Source of the DNA: JANNRA01 sp031401035
GTDB lineage: Bacteria > Desulfobacterota > Binatia > HRBIN30 > CADEER01
DNA: 38,969 nt
Assembly: GCA_031401035.1 (NCBI GenBank)
Contig: JANNRA010000162.1
Span: 1-38,969 of the forward strand
Direction of reading: 5' to 3'
The notes below the pieces were generated by a model that was not told where the DNA came from, made no database searches, and was given only the letters and a program-made list of their open reading frames with translations. The translations under genes and the position numbers were made by a program. Below, in pieces: positions 14,291 to 21,908 of the stretch; the first letter of the stretch is position 1, and every line of letters starts with the position of its first letter.

Positions 14291-15481
14291 ATGGAGCCAC
14301 AGCTCACCGACACCGAGCGCATGCTGCGCGACACCTTCCGCAGCTACTTCACCAGCGAGATCGAGCCCAAGGTGGCGGCGATGGAGGCCGGCGAGCTGCT
14401 GCCCTATCCGCTCATGCGCGCCATGCACGCGGCCCTCGGCCTCGACCAGATGACGGCCGCGATGGGGCGCCGCGACGGCGCAAGCGCAAGCGCGGCGGTC
14501 GGCGGGTTCGACGCCAACACGACGCGCTACGCGCGCACCACGTTCTCGGTGGAAATGGCGCGCGTCAGCCCCTCGTTCGCCCTCAGTTACGGCGCCAGTC
14601 TCGGCCTCTTCGGCGCCAACGTCGCCGGCAAGGGCACGCCCGAGCAGGTCGAGCGCTTCGCGCGGCCGGTGCTGCACTGCGCCCAGGTCGGCGCCTGGGC
14701 ACTGACCGAGCCGGGCGCCGGCAGCGACGCGCTGCGCGGCATGAAGACCACGGCGCGGCGTGACGGCGACCACTACGTGCTCACCGGCAGTAAGACGTTC
14801 ATCACCAACGCGCCCTACGCTGACGTCTTCCTGGTCTACGCGCGCGTGCAGGGCGGCGAGCTCGACGCCTCGATTCAGCCCTTCATCGTCGAGCGCGGCA
14901 CGGCCGGGCTGAGCAGCGGTCCGCCGATGAAGAAGATGGGCATGCGCGGCTCGCCGACCGGGGAAGTGTTCCTCGACGACGTGCGCGTGCCCGCCGATCA
15001 GCTGCTCGGCGGCGGCGTGCGCCAGCGCGACCACGTCAAGTCGAGCCTGGCGGTCGAGCGCGGCGGGCTGTCGGTGCTCTCCTACGGCATCGCCGAGCGC
15101 TGCTTCGAGATCGCCCGCGACTATGCCCGCACCCGTCAGCAGTTCGGCCAGCCCATCGCCAGTTATCAACTCATCCAGCAGCGCCTGGCGCGCATGTACG
15201 TCGCCCTCGCCAACAGCCGCCGCATCGTCTACGCGGACCACCTCGCCGGCCGCGCCCTGCAGGAATCGGTCGCCGAGGTGTGCGCGGGCAAGCTCTATTG
15301 CGCCGAGATGGGCACCTTCGTCGCCTTCGAGGCGATCCACATCATGGCCGGCAACGGCTACATGGAGGAGTACCTCGTCGAGCGCCTGGCGCGCGACGCC
15401 AAGCTGATCGAGCTGGGTGGCGGCACGACGGAGATGCAGATCCTCACCATCGCCCGCGAGTTGTTGGCCGTCGCGCCGTAG
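14291..15481 (+). CDS. acyl-CoA dehydrogenase
   Basis: A 396-residue flavoenzyme of standard length. Family landmarks are in order: CAQVGAWALTEPGAGSD (FAD/substrate loop), GSKTFITNAPYADVFLVYAR, GMRGSPTGEVFLDDVRVP, ARTRQQFGQPIASYQLIQQ and the C-terminal GNGYMEEYLVERLARDAKLIELGGGTTEMQ. In the last motif E360 sits at the catalytic base position of short- and branched-chain dehydrogenases. It oxidises an acyl-CoA at C2-C3, passing electrons to ETF. ATG 14291 has an AGGAG ribosome site at 14284-14288. It lies 69 bp downstream of the Coq4-like gene. A small insertion (AMGRRDGASASAAVGGFDAN, about 57-77) is less typical. Chain-length specificity cannot be read from the sequence. Confidence 0.92.
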   Translation: MEPQLTDTERMLRDTFRSYFTSEIEPKVAAMEAGELLPYPLMRAMHAALGLDQMTAAMGRRDGASASAAVGGFDANTTRYARTTFSVEMARVSPSFALSYGASLGLFGANVAGKGTPEQVERFARPVLHCAQVGAWALTEPGAGSDALRGMKTTARRDGDHYVLTGSKTFITNAPYADVFLVYARVQGGELDASIQPFIVERGTAGLSSGPPMKKMGMRGSPTGEVFLDDVRVPADQLLGGGVRQRDHVKSSLAVERGGLSVLSYGIAERCFEIARDYARTRQQFGQPIASYQLIQQRLARMYVALANSRRIVYADHLAGRALQESVAEVCAGKLYCAEMGTFVAFEAIHIMAGNGYMEEYLVERLARDAKLIELGGGTTEMQILTIARELLAVAP

Positions 15482-15657
15482 CGACCAGTCCCCGAGGCCG
15501 GGCCGCATGTCTTGCGGGCAGTACACCCGCGCTGCTACAGTGCGGCTACTGGTTGTTCAGGCGCGAGGGATCCCCGGTTCTGGCCCGTCGCAAGGCGGCT
15601 CCCGCACCCGCAGTCAGTAGTCAGCCGCGACGGGCGCGGTGGAAGGAGCCGGCACAC

Positions 15658-15951
15658 ATGGGGAAACGCTTGTACGTGGGTAACCTGTCTTTCCAGGCCA
15701 CCCAGCAGGACCTCGAGGAACTCTTTGGGCGCATTGGAGCTGCGACGTCGGTTGCCGTCATCACCGACCGCAGCACCGGTGAGTCGCGCGGCTTCGGGTT
15801 CGTCGAGATGGAGAGCGCCGAGGACGCGGCCAAGGCCATCGCGGAGCTCGACGGCCAGGAACTGAAGGGGCGCGCTCTGCGCATCAGCGAGGCGCGTGAG
15901 GACAGTCGTGGCGGTGGCGGTGGTGGCGGCCGCGGCGGCCGGGATCGCTGA
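15658..15951 (+). CDS. small RRM-type RNA-binding protein with glycine-rich tail
   Basis: A 97-residue protein that is almost entirely one RNA recognition motif: RNP2 LYVGNL at 5-10 and RNP1 RGFGFVEM at 44-51, with the aromatic residues that stack on RNA bases. It ends in an Arg/Gly-rich tail (GGGGGGGRGGRDR). These proteins, common in cyanobacteria and deltaproteobacterial lineages, bind single-stranded RNA, are often cold-induced, and probably act as RNA chaperones. ATG 15658 has an excellent GGAAGGAG ribosome site. A longer upstream frame was rejected because it overlaps the acyl-CoA dehydrogenase end. A 176-bp untranslated stretch precedes it, long enough for a regulatory leader; I did not find a defined element there. 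Confidence 0.92.
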   Translation: MGKRLYVGNLSFQATQQDLEELFGRIGAATSVAVITDRSTGESRGFGFVEMESAEDAAKAIAELDGQELKGRALRISEAREDSRGGGGGGGRGGRDR

Positions 15952-15971
15952 GGCGCCGCGATGCGGCACAT

Positions 15972-16448
15972 ATGACGGCAGCAGCGATTCGTCTCCAGCT
16001 CCGACGTGGGCTGGAGGAGCACCTCGACGGTCTCGGTTATACCTTCGATCGGCGCATCTCGCGCGTCGGCGGCCCCGCCGCAGAGATCGCCCGCGTCAGC
16101 CCGGTGCGTGGCCGGCTGGTTTATGGCGAGACGGTCCTGGCGGCAGACCTGCGCAGCACGCGTTGTCATGAACGCCTGCGCTTCTTCTCGCAGCGGCGCA
16201 CGCGAAGGCGCAGCCAGATCCTGTTCTTCATCGGCGTCGAAGAGACGCACCGCACGGCGCTCGAGGATCTCCTCGTCGAGCTGGGCATCCGCACGACGGT
16301 GCGCGGGGCGCACGTACACATCATTCCCATCACCCGCCCGACGCCGAAGGCGCCGATCCCGAAGACGGCGAAGCCCAAGGTGATCAAGGCCACCGGCACG
16401 ACGCGGGCGCGCGCCTCGCGCACGCGCCCGCAGGCGAGTTCGCGGTAG
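15972..16448 (+). CDS. conserved-looking hypothetical protein with basic tail
   Basis: A 158-residue protein starting at ATG 15972, 20 bp after the RRM gene. Residues 1-115 look globular (RLQLRRGLEEHLDGLGYTFD, LVYGETVLAADLRSTRCHERLRFFSQ, SQILFFIGVEETHRTALEDLL), with alternating strands and helices. The pattern is reminiscent of a small alpha/beta fold, but I do not recognise it. Residues about 120-158 form a Pro/Lys/Thr/Arg-rich, probably disordered basic tail (PTPKAPIPKTAKPK) of the kind that binds nucleic acid or acidic surfaces. Close spacing to the RNA-binding protein suggests co-transcription. Function is unknown. Confidence 0.6.
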   Translation: MTAAAIRLQLRRGLEEHLDGLGYTFDRRISRVGGPAAEIARVSPVRGRLVYGETVLAADLRSTRCHERLRFFSQRRTRRRSQILFFIGVEETHRTALEDLLVELGIRTTVRGAHVHIIPITRPTPKAPIPKTAKPKVIKATGTTRARASRTRPQASSR

Positions 16449-16560
16449 TCCGCTGCGGCGGCCGGTGGTGCCCGTGCGCCCCACCCGCCGCCCGCGGCGA
16501 ATGTCTCCGCGGCCGCGATAAAGCCGTTGCGGCCGGCAACTGCTCGTGCAGAATGCCTCC

Positions 16561-17631
16561 ATGACCAGCGGGAGCGTTGCGCCCGGAGCGCGCCATGCCG
16601 TCGACCGTGTCCTGTACCGGGCGCGGCAGTACGGCCTCACCGCCTCGCTGGCCATCCCCGGGCGCCTGTGGAGCCTGGTGCTGGCGCCGAATCAGCCGCG
16701 CATCGAGGCGCAGATGGTGGGCCGCCTGCAGCAGCGCTACGAGCGCCTGCTCGAGTGCGATCTGGCGCAGGTCGCGCGCGGCACCTACCCGCGCGACCTG
16801 CTGTACCAGTTGCCGCTGCTCGACTACCTGCGCCAGTTGCCCGAAGCGCTGGCCGACCTGCCGCGCTTCCTCTGGCGCAGCTATACCGCGGCGCATGACG
16901 ACCTGCCGCGCGGCGTCGATCGCCAGCGCTACCCGAGCTACTACCTGCGCACGTTCCACTGGCAGACCGACGGCTGGCTCAGCGACCGCTCGGCGCGCCT
17001 CTACGATCCGAGCGTCGAGTTCCTCTTCGGCGGCACCGCCGACGTCATGCGCCGCATGGCCATCCCGCCGCTGGTCGCCGCCGTGCGCGGCATGGCGCGG
17101 CCCCGCATCCTCGATATTGCCTGCGGCACCGGCCGCTTCCTCGCCCAGCTCGCGCGCGCCCTGCCCGACGCCAAGCTGTTCGGCCTCGACCTCAGCGCCC
17201 CGTACCTGAAGAAGGCCGGCGAGCTGCTCGCCGGGCGCGACGTCAGCCTGGTCAGCGACAATGCCGAGGCGATGCCGTGGGCGGATGGGCACTTCGACGC
17301 CGTCAGCTCGATTTTCCTGTTCCACGAGCTGCCCGCCGACGCGCGGCGGCGCGTCGCCCGCGAAGCCTGGCGCGTCCTCGCGCCCGGCGGCCGTTTCGTC
17401 GTCTGCGATTCGGCGCAGCTGGCCGAGAGCGCCGATCTCGAGCCGGTGCTGCGCTCGTTCCCGGCCGCCTACCACGAACCCTATTACAAGAGTTACCTGC
17501 GCGACGACCTGGCCGGGGTGCTGGCCGAGTCCGGCTTCGAGGTGGAGTCGACCGAGGCCCACCTGGTGTCGAAGGTCGTCGTCGCGTACAAGCCGGCCGT
17601 GCGCTCACGCCGGCGCGGCACGCGGCGCTGA
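16561..17631 (+). CDS. class I SAM-dependent methyltransferase
   Basis: A 356-residue protein. The C-terminal half holds the Rossmann-like methyltransferase core: motif I ILDIACGTGRFLAQ (183-196) with D185 and the GTG loop; motif II region LFGLDLSAPYLKKA with the acidic ribose-binding residue; NAEAMPWADGHFDAVSSIFLFHEL (motifs III/IV); and WRVLAPGGRFVVCDSA (motif V/VI). The N-terminal about 170 residues are helical and probably form a cap that selects the substrate. The architecture resembles UbiE-like small-molecule methyltransferases. Substrate is unknown. Start ATG 16561 was taken; a GTG at 16546 would add five residues. It is followed 21 bp later by a small exported protein, so the two may be one transcript. 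Confidence 0.85.
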   Translation: MTSGSVAPGARHAVDRVLYRARQYGLTASLAIPGRLWSLVLAPNQPRIEAQMVGRLQQRYERLLECDLAQVARGTYPRDLLYQLPLLDYLRQLPEALADLPRFLWRSYTAAHDDLPRGVDRQRYPSYYLRTFHWQTDGWLSDRSARLYDPSVEFLFGGTADVMRRMAIPPLVAAVRGMARPRILDIACGTGRFLAQLARALPDAKLFGLDLSAPYLKKAGELLAGRDVSLVSDNAEAMPWADGHFDAVSSIFLFHELPADARRRVAREAWRVLAPGGRFVVCDSAQLAESADLEPVLRSFPAAYHEPYYKSYLRDDLAGVLAESGFEVESTEAHLVSKVVVAYKPAVRSRRRGTRR

Positions 17632-17652
17632 ACGCGCCCGAGAGGAGATGCC

Positions 17653-17994
17653 ATGCGAATCATCCGACGACTGGTTCCCGCCCTGCTGATCGTGTCGCTG
17701 CTGAGTGGCGGCGCGCAGGCCTGGGACGAGGGCGGCAACGCGCTCAGCCCGTCCGACGCGCGCACCCCGCAGCCGCGCGCCTCGATCACCGCGGCGCTGA
17801 TGAACGTGTTCTTCCTGCCGGTGCGCATCCCCGTCACGGTGCTCGGCGCGCATGTCGCCGGACTGACCGGCTTCCTCACCGGCGGCAACAAGCACGCGGC
17901 CGACGATGTCTTCGGCCTCGTCGACGGCACGCAGGTGGTGACGCCGCGCATGCTCGAGGAGCGGCGCGGCTTCCGCTTCAGCTCTTACGATTGA
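17653..17994 (+). CDS. small exported or membrane-associated hypothetical protein
   Basis: A 113-residue protein with a signal peptide (residues 1-23, MRIIRRLVPALLIVSLLSGGAQA; cleavage after AQA). A second hydrophobic stretch (about 45-77, ITAALMNVFFLPVRIPVTVLGAHVAGLTGFL) may anchor it in a membrane. The C-terminus is polar (DGTQVVTPRMLEERRGF). ATG 17653 has a strong GAGGAGA ribosome site. It probably shares a transcript with the methyltransferase. I do not recognise a family and assign no function. Confidence 0.6.
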   Translation: MRIIRRLVPALLIVSLLSGGAQAWDEGGNALSPSDARTPQPRASITAALMNVFFLPVRIPVTVLGAHVAGLTGFLTGGNKHAADDVFGLVDGTQVVTPRMLEERRGFRFSSYD

Positions 17995-18078
17995 GTCGTC
18001 CCCCGTCCGGCACCTGACCGGCGCGCGGGGTCGGCCCGGCGCTGGTCAGCGGTGCACCCGGTGATCTAAGCCAGCGGC

Positions 18079-19092
18079 ATGGACTATCGCCGACTCGGCC
18101 ACACCGGACTCAAGGTCTCCCGCCTCTGCCTCGGCACGATGATGTTCGGCCGCTGGGGCAATACCGACCGCGACGACTGCGCCCGCATCGTGCATCGCGC
18201 GCTCGAGGAGGGCGTCAACTTCATCGACACCGCCAACCGCTACAACTGGGGCGAGTCGGAGGAGATCACCGGCGCCGCCGTGCGCGGCCGGCGCGAGCAG
18301 GTGGTGCTGGCCACCAAGGTGTTCATGCCCGGCGCCCAGGGCATCCTCGATCGCGGCACCTCGCGCCGCCACGTCATGCTGCAGGTCGAGGAGAGCCTGC
18401 GCCGCCTCGGCACCGACTGGATCGACCTCTACCAGCTGCACCGCTACGACAAGGATACGCCGATCGAGGAGGTGCTCAGCGCGCTGCACGACTGCGTCCG
18501 CCAGGGCAAGGTGCGCTACCTCGGCGTCTCCACCGGCCACGCCGCCGATCCGGTCGAGATCTCGTGGCCCGGCTGGCGCATGGTCGAGGCGTTGTGGACC
18601 AGCGAGCGCAACGGCTACGAGCGCATCGTCTGCACGCAGCCGCCGTATTCGATCTTCGCCCGCGACGCCGAGCGCGACGTCTTTCCAGTCTGCGAACGCT
18701 TCGGTATCGGCGCCATCGTCTGGAGTCCGCTGGAGGGCGGCTGGCTCGCCGGCCGCTATCGCCAGGGGCAGCCGGCGCCGGCCGATTCGCGCGCCAGCAA
18801 CGAGACCGAGTTCGGCATGTTCGTGCGCGACAACTTCGACCTCGCCAGCCCGCGCGGCCAGAGCCGCCTGGCGGTGGTCGAAGCCCTGGTCGCTCTCGCC
18901 GACGAACTCGGCGTCTCGCTCGCTGCCTACGCCCAGGCCTGGGCCCTGCGCCACGCGGCGGTGACCAGCATCATCGTCGGGCCGCGCCTCGACCGCCACC
19001 TCGATGCGGCCTTCGCGGCGCTGGCGGTGCAGATCCCGGACACGCACCTGGCGCGCATCGACGCGCTGGTGGCGCCCGGCACGCGCGCCTGA
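18079..19092 (+). CDS. aldo/keto reductase
   Basis: A 337-residue TIM-barrel oxidoreductase with the full catalytic tetrad: D50 (NFIDTANRY), Y55, K80 (VVLATKVF) and H121 (LYQLHRYDKDTPIEE). The phosphate-binding end of NADPH is seen near SIIVGPRLDRHLDAA. The subfamily looks like the YghZ/Kv-beta-like group (GLKVSRLCLGTMMFG start, GTDWIDLYQLH). It reduces aldehydes or ketones with NADPH in the cytoplasm; substrate is unknown. It converges with the AsmA-like gene on the other strand, only 15 bp from stop to stop. Confidence 0.9.
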   Translation: MDYRRLGHTGLKVSRLCLGTMMFGRWGNTDRDDCARIVHRALEEGVNFIDTANRYNWGESEEITGAAVRGRREQVVLATKVFMPGAQGILDRGTSRRHVMLQVEESLRRLGTDWIDLYQLHRYDKDTPIEEVLSALHDCVRQGKVRYLGVSTGHAADPVEISWPGWRMVEALWTSERNGYERIVCTQPPYSIFARDAERDVFPVCERFGIGAIVWSPLEGGWLAGRYRQGQPAPADSRASNETEFGMFVRDNFDLASPRGQSRLAVVEALVALADELGVSLAAYAQAWALRHAAVTSIIVGPRLDRHLDAAFAALAVQIPDTHLARIDALVAPGTRA

Positions 19093-19107
19093 CGGGGTGC
19101 GTCGCCG

Positions 19108-19923
19108 CTAGCGCTTCTTGAACAGATCCTCGAGCACCGTGCCGATGCCCTTGCCGATGACGCCGGCGCCGCCCTTTTTCAGCAGGTCCCCCGCCGTGCC
19201 GCCGAGCTGCTTGCCGAGGAACTTCTCCAGTTCGCCGGCGGCGAGGCTGATGGCGACGCTCTGCACCAGGCCGGTGGTGACCTGCAGGGCAACCGCGTCG
19301 GCGCTGACGCCGCCCTCGGCGGCGCCGATGCCGGTGAGCTCGAAGCCCTCCATGGTTTCGACGTGCTCGCCGCCGCCGGCGGCGCGGGCGTCGACGTGTA
19401 CCTTGCCGTCGCGCAGCGTCAGGACGTCGACGATGAATCGGCGTCCGTTGCCGGTGCGGTCGTCGGCGCGGCGGCGCGGCGCCGGCGTGCCGGTGGCGCG
19501 CGGCACGTCGCGGCGCTGACGGTGCTTCATCGCCTTGCGGATCACGTCGACGTTGGCGCGCCCCTGCGCGTCGACCTCGTAGAACACCTGCGGTGCCTGC
19601 ACGCGGACGGTATGGATGTGGATCGGATCGACCAGCAGCGAGGGGAGCGAGAGCGTCACCGTCGCCTCCTCGAGCACGAAGGCGTCGGGCGTCGCGTAGC
19701 CGGGCGGATTGGCGACGCGCAGATCACGGATGGTCAGGCGGCCCTCGCCGATGGCGAGGGCGACGTCGGCGACGCGCACCGCCGTGCCGGTGAGCGCCGA
19801 ACCGCGCGACTCGATGGCGCGGCGGACGATGCCGTCGAGGCTGGTGAGCAGCAGGAGCAGGCAGATGCCGACCGCCGCGACGCCGGCGCCGGCGGTCAGC
19901 AGGACGGCGCGGCGTCCGCTCAC
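19108..19923 (-). CDS. AsmA-like periplasmic protein with one membrane anchor
   Basis: A 271-residue protein with a short N-terminal transmembrane helix (about 6-27), then a periplasmic domain starting like AsmA-family proteins: TSLDGIVRRAIESRGSALTGTAVRVADVALAIGEGRLTIRDLRVANPPGYATPDAF. The middle is a charged linker (about 150-175). The C-terminus is helical and basic, with a Gly-rich stretch (KKGGAGVIGKGIG). It resembles the first module of AsmA/DUF748 proteins only, much shorter than the 1056-residue paralogue at 2820. The start is GTG 19923, overlapping the SDR stop by 4 bp (GTGA), so the two are translationally coupled. A role in outer-membrane lipid homeostasis is inference. Confidence 0.65.
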   Translation of the reverse strand: MSGRRAVLLTAGAGVAAVGICLLLLLTSLDGIVRRAIESRGSALTGTAVRVADVALAIGEGRLTIRDLRVANPPGYATPDAFVLEEATVTLSLPSLLVDPIHIHTVRVQAPQVFYEVDAQGRANVDVIRKAMKHRQRRDVPRATGTPAPRRRADDRTGNGRRFIVDVLTLRDGKVHVDARAAGGGEHVETMEGFELTGIGAAEGGVSADAVALQVTTGLVQSVAISLAAGELEKFLGKQLGGTAGDLLKKGGAGVIGKGIGTVLEDLFKKR

Positions 19924-20861
19924 GCGCGGCGGTCCAGTTTCGGAAAGCGCACGCCGGTGGCCTGCTCGGACAGCGCCCACAGCCGCGCCGCCGCCTCCTG
20001 GTCGCGCGAGCGGGCGTTCGACTCGACCCGCTTCGGCGCGCCCCAGATCTCGCCGATGCCGTTCGGGCCGTAGTACTCGCCGCCGCGCACGTCGGGCGCC
20101 GCCGCGGCATAGAGCTGCGGCAGGGCGCCCATCGCCGCGCTCTGCGCGAACAAGGTGTTGCCGAAATCGGTGAGGCGCTCGAGCAGCGACGAGCCCTGCA
20201 TGCGCGGTCCGGTGGCCTGCAGGTTGGTGGCGGCGTAGCCCGGGTGCGCGGCGACGCTGACGGCGTCGGCGCGCGCCGCCTCGAGGCGGCGCTGCAACTC
20301 GTAGGCGAAGAGCAGGTTGGCGAGCTTGCTCTGCCCGTAGGCCGGCCACTTGCGGTAGCCGCGCTGCCAGTGCGGGTCGTCGAAGCGGATGGCGCCGAGG
20401 CGGTGGAAGCCGCTGCTGACGGTGACGATGCGCGCCCCCGGCGTCGCCAGCAGATGCTCGAGCAGCAGGCCGGTGAGGGCGAAATGGCCGAGATGGTTGG
20501 TGCCGAACTGCATCTCGAAGCCGTCGGCGGTCTGCCGGAAGGGCAGGGCCATGACGCCGGCGTTGTTCATCAGCACGTCGATGCGCGGACAGGCGGCGCG
20601 CACGGCGTCGGCGAAGCGGCGGATGTCGGCCAGGCTGGCGAGGTCGAGCGCCATCAGCGTCGTCGCGGCGCCCGGGTGCCGTGCATGGATCTGTTGTTCC
20701 GCGGCCCGCCCCTTGGCCTGGTCGCGGCAGGCGAGCACGACGTGCGCGCCCGCGCCCGCCAGCGCCAGCGAGGCTTCGTAGCCGAGGCCGCTGTTGGCGC
20801 CGGTGACGACGATGGTCTTGCCGGCCAGGTCGGGAAGGTCGGCGATGGTCCACGCGGACAT
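19920..20861 (-). CDS. short-chain dehydrogenase/reductase (retinol-dehydrogenase-like)
   Basis: A 313-residue classical SDR, slightly long. Cofactor loop TGANSGLG at 20-27, NNAG at 99-102, catalytic Ser in VTVSSGF (149-150), Y175 and K179 in AYGQSKLANLLF. The layout (GANSGLGYEASLALAGAGAHVVLACRD) is that of the RDH/WW-domain-oxidoreductase-like branch; the Arg after the second strand favours NADP(H). It interconverts an alcohol and a ketone or aldehyde on a probably hydrophobic substrate. ATG 20861 has an AGGAGG ribosome site about 9 bp upstream. Its stop overlaps the start of the AsmA-like gene by 4 bp; the hydrolase gene ends 89 bp upstream on the same strand. Confidence 0.9.
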   Translation of the reverse strand: MSAWTIADLPDLAGKTIVVTGANSGLGYEASLALAGAGAHVVLACRDQAKGRAAEQQIHARHPGAATTLMALDLASLADIRRFADAVRAACPRIDVLMNNAGVMALPFRQTADGFEMQFGTNHLGHFALTGLLLEHLLATPGARIVTVSSGFHRLGAIRFDDPHWQRGYRKWPAYGQSKLANLLFAYELQRRLEAARADAVSVAAHPGYAATNLQATGPRMQGSSLLERLTDFGNTLFAQSAAMGALPQLYAAAAPDVRGGEYYGPNGIGEIWGAPKRVESNARSRDQEAAARLWALSEQATGVRFPKLDRRA

Positions 20862-20950
20862 GCTGGGGGTTCCTCCTATACGTGCCGGTCTACCCGCTTC
20901 TCGGGGCGAGTAGTAGCCCCGCGAGCGAGCAGTCGCCGAGTCCGTCGTGC

Positions 20951-21811
20951 TCAGCCGGCCAGCGCGTCGGGCGCCGGGATCCCTTGCAGGAAGTCCACCA
21001 CGGCATCCGTGAACAGATCGTTGCGGTCGCCGGCCACCATATGGCCGGCGCCCGACACGTCGGCGAAACGCGCCTGCGGGACATCGGCGAGAAACTCCGC
21101 GGCGGCTTCCTCTGTCACCAGGTTGCTCATGCGCCCGCGCACCAGCAGGGTCGGAATGCGCAGCGCCCGCGCGCAGGCGACCAGGCGCGCCTGCTGGCCG
21201 TGCACGTTGGGCGAGCGCTCGCCGGCCATGAAGGCGGGATCCCAGTGCCAGCGGTAGCGCCCATCGGCGTGCCGGCGCAGGTTCTTCGCCAGCCCGCCGA
21301 GGTCGGTCGGGCGCGGGCGGTGCGGGTTGTAGGCGGCGATCGCGTCGGCCGCCTCCTCGAGCGTCGCGAAGCCGTCGTGCAGACGGGCGCGCATGAAGTC
21401 GAGAATCTGGCGCGTGCCGTCGGGATCGAGGCGCGGCGTCACGTCGACCAGCACCAGCGCCGCGAACAGCGCCGCCTCCGCCTCGCCCTGCGCGATCAGG
21501 GCCGCCAGACCGCTCAGCGAGGCGCCGACGAACACCGGCGGCTGCGCGCAACCGCGCGCCAGCGTCGCCATGTCGCGGGCGTGGGCGTCGAGCCCGTAGT
21601 TGCCGTCCGGCGCCCAGTCGCTGTCGCCGTGGCCGCGCAGGTCGACGGCCAGCGCGTACCAGCCGCGCGCCGCCAGGGCCCGCGCCGTGCCACCCCACGC
21701 ATGCCGCGTCTGGCCGCCGCCGTGCATCAGCAGTACCGGCGGCCGGCGCTCGTCCCCCACCGCCGCGCCGACCAGCGTCAGCCCATCCGTGGTCGTGAAG
21801 GTGCGCCGCAT
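20951..21811 (-). CDS. alpha/beta hydrolase
   Basis: A 286-residue alpha/beta-fold hydrolase. The oxyanion loop is MHGGGQTRHAW (about 29-39), VDLRGHGDSDW follows, and the nucleophile elbow is G96-A-S98-L-S100, with Ser in place of the usual last Gly. The histidine is in DVSGAGHMVAGDRND near the C-terminus. The acid residue is probably in the strand ending IPTLLVRGRMSN, where the usual Asp is not obvious. Members hydrolyse esters, lactones, epoxides or C-C bonds; substrate is unknown. Start ATG 21811 was preferred over one four codons upstream. It is followed 89 bp later by the SDR gene and may be in the same unit. Confidence 0.82.
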   Translation of the reverse strand: MRRTFTTTDGLTLVGAAVGDERRPPVLLMHGGGQTRHAWGGTARALAARGWYALAVDLRGHGDSDWAPDGNYGLDAHARDMATLARGCAQPPVFVGASLSGLAALIAQGEAEAALFAALVLVDVTPRLDPDGTRQILDFMRARLHDGFATLEEAADAIAAYNPHRPRPTDLGGLAKNLRRHADGRYRWHWDPAFMAGERSPNVHGQQARLVACARALRIPTLLVRGRMSNLVTEEAAAEFLADVPQARFADVSGAGHMVAGDRNDLFTDAVVDFLQGIPAPDALAG

Positions 21812-21908
21812 CCTCGGCAGCAAACGACCTCACCGCGCGCCAGTCAACCCGACCCCTACCCCAGGACGGCCACCGCAGGCGGGGCCGGTGTCGCGTACCA
21901 CGCCGCGG

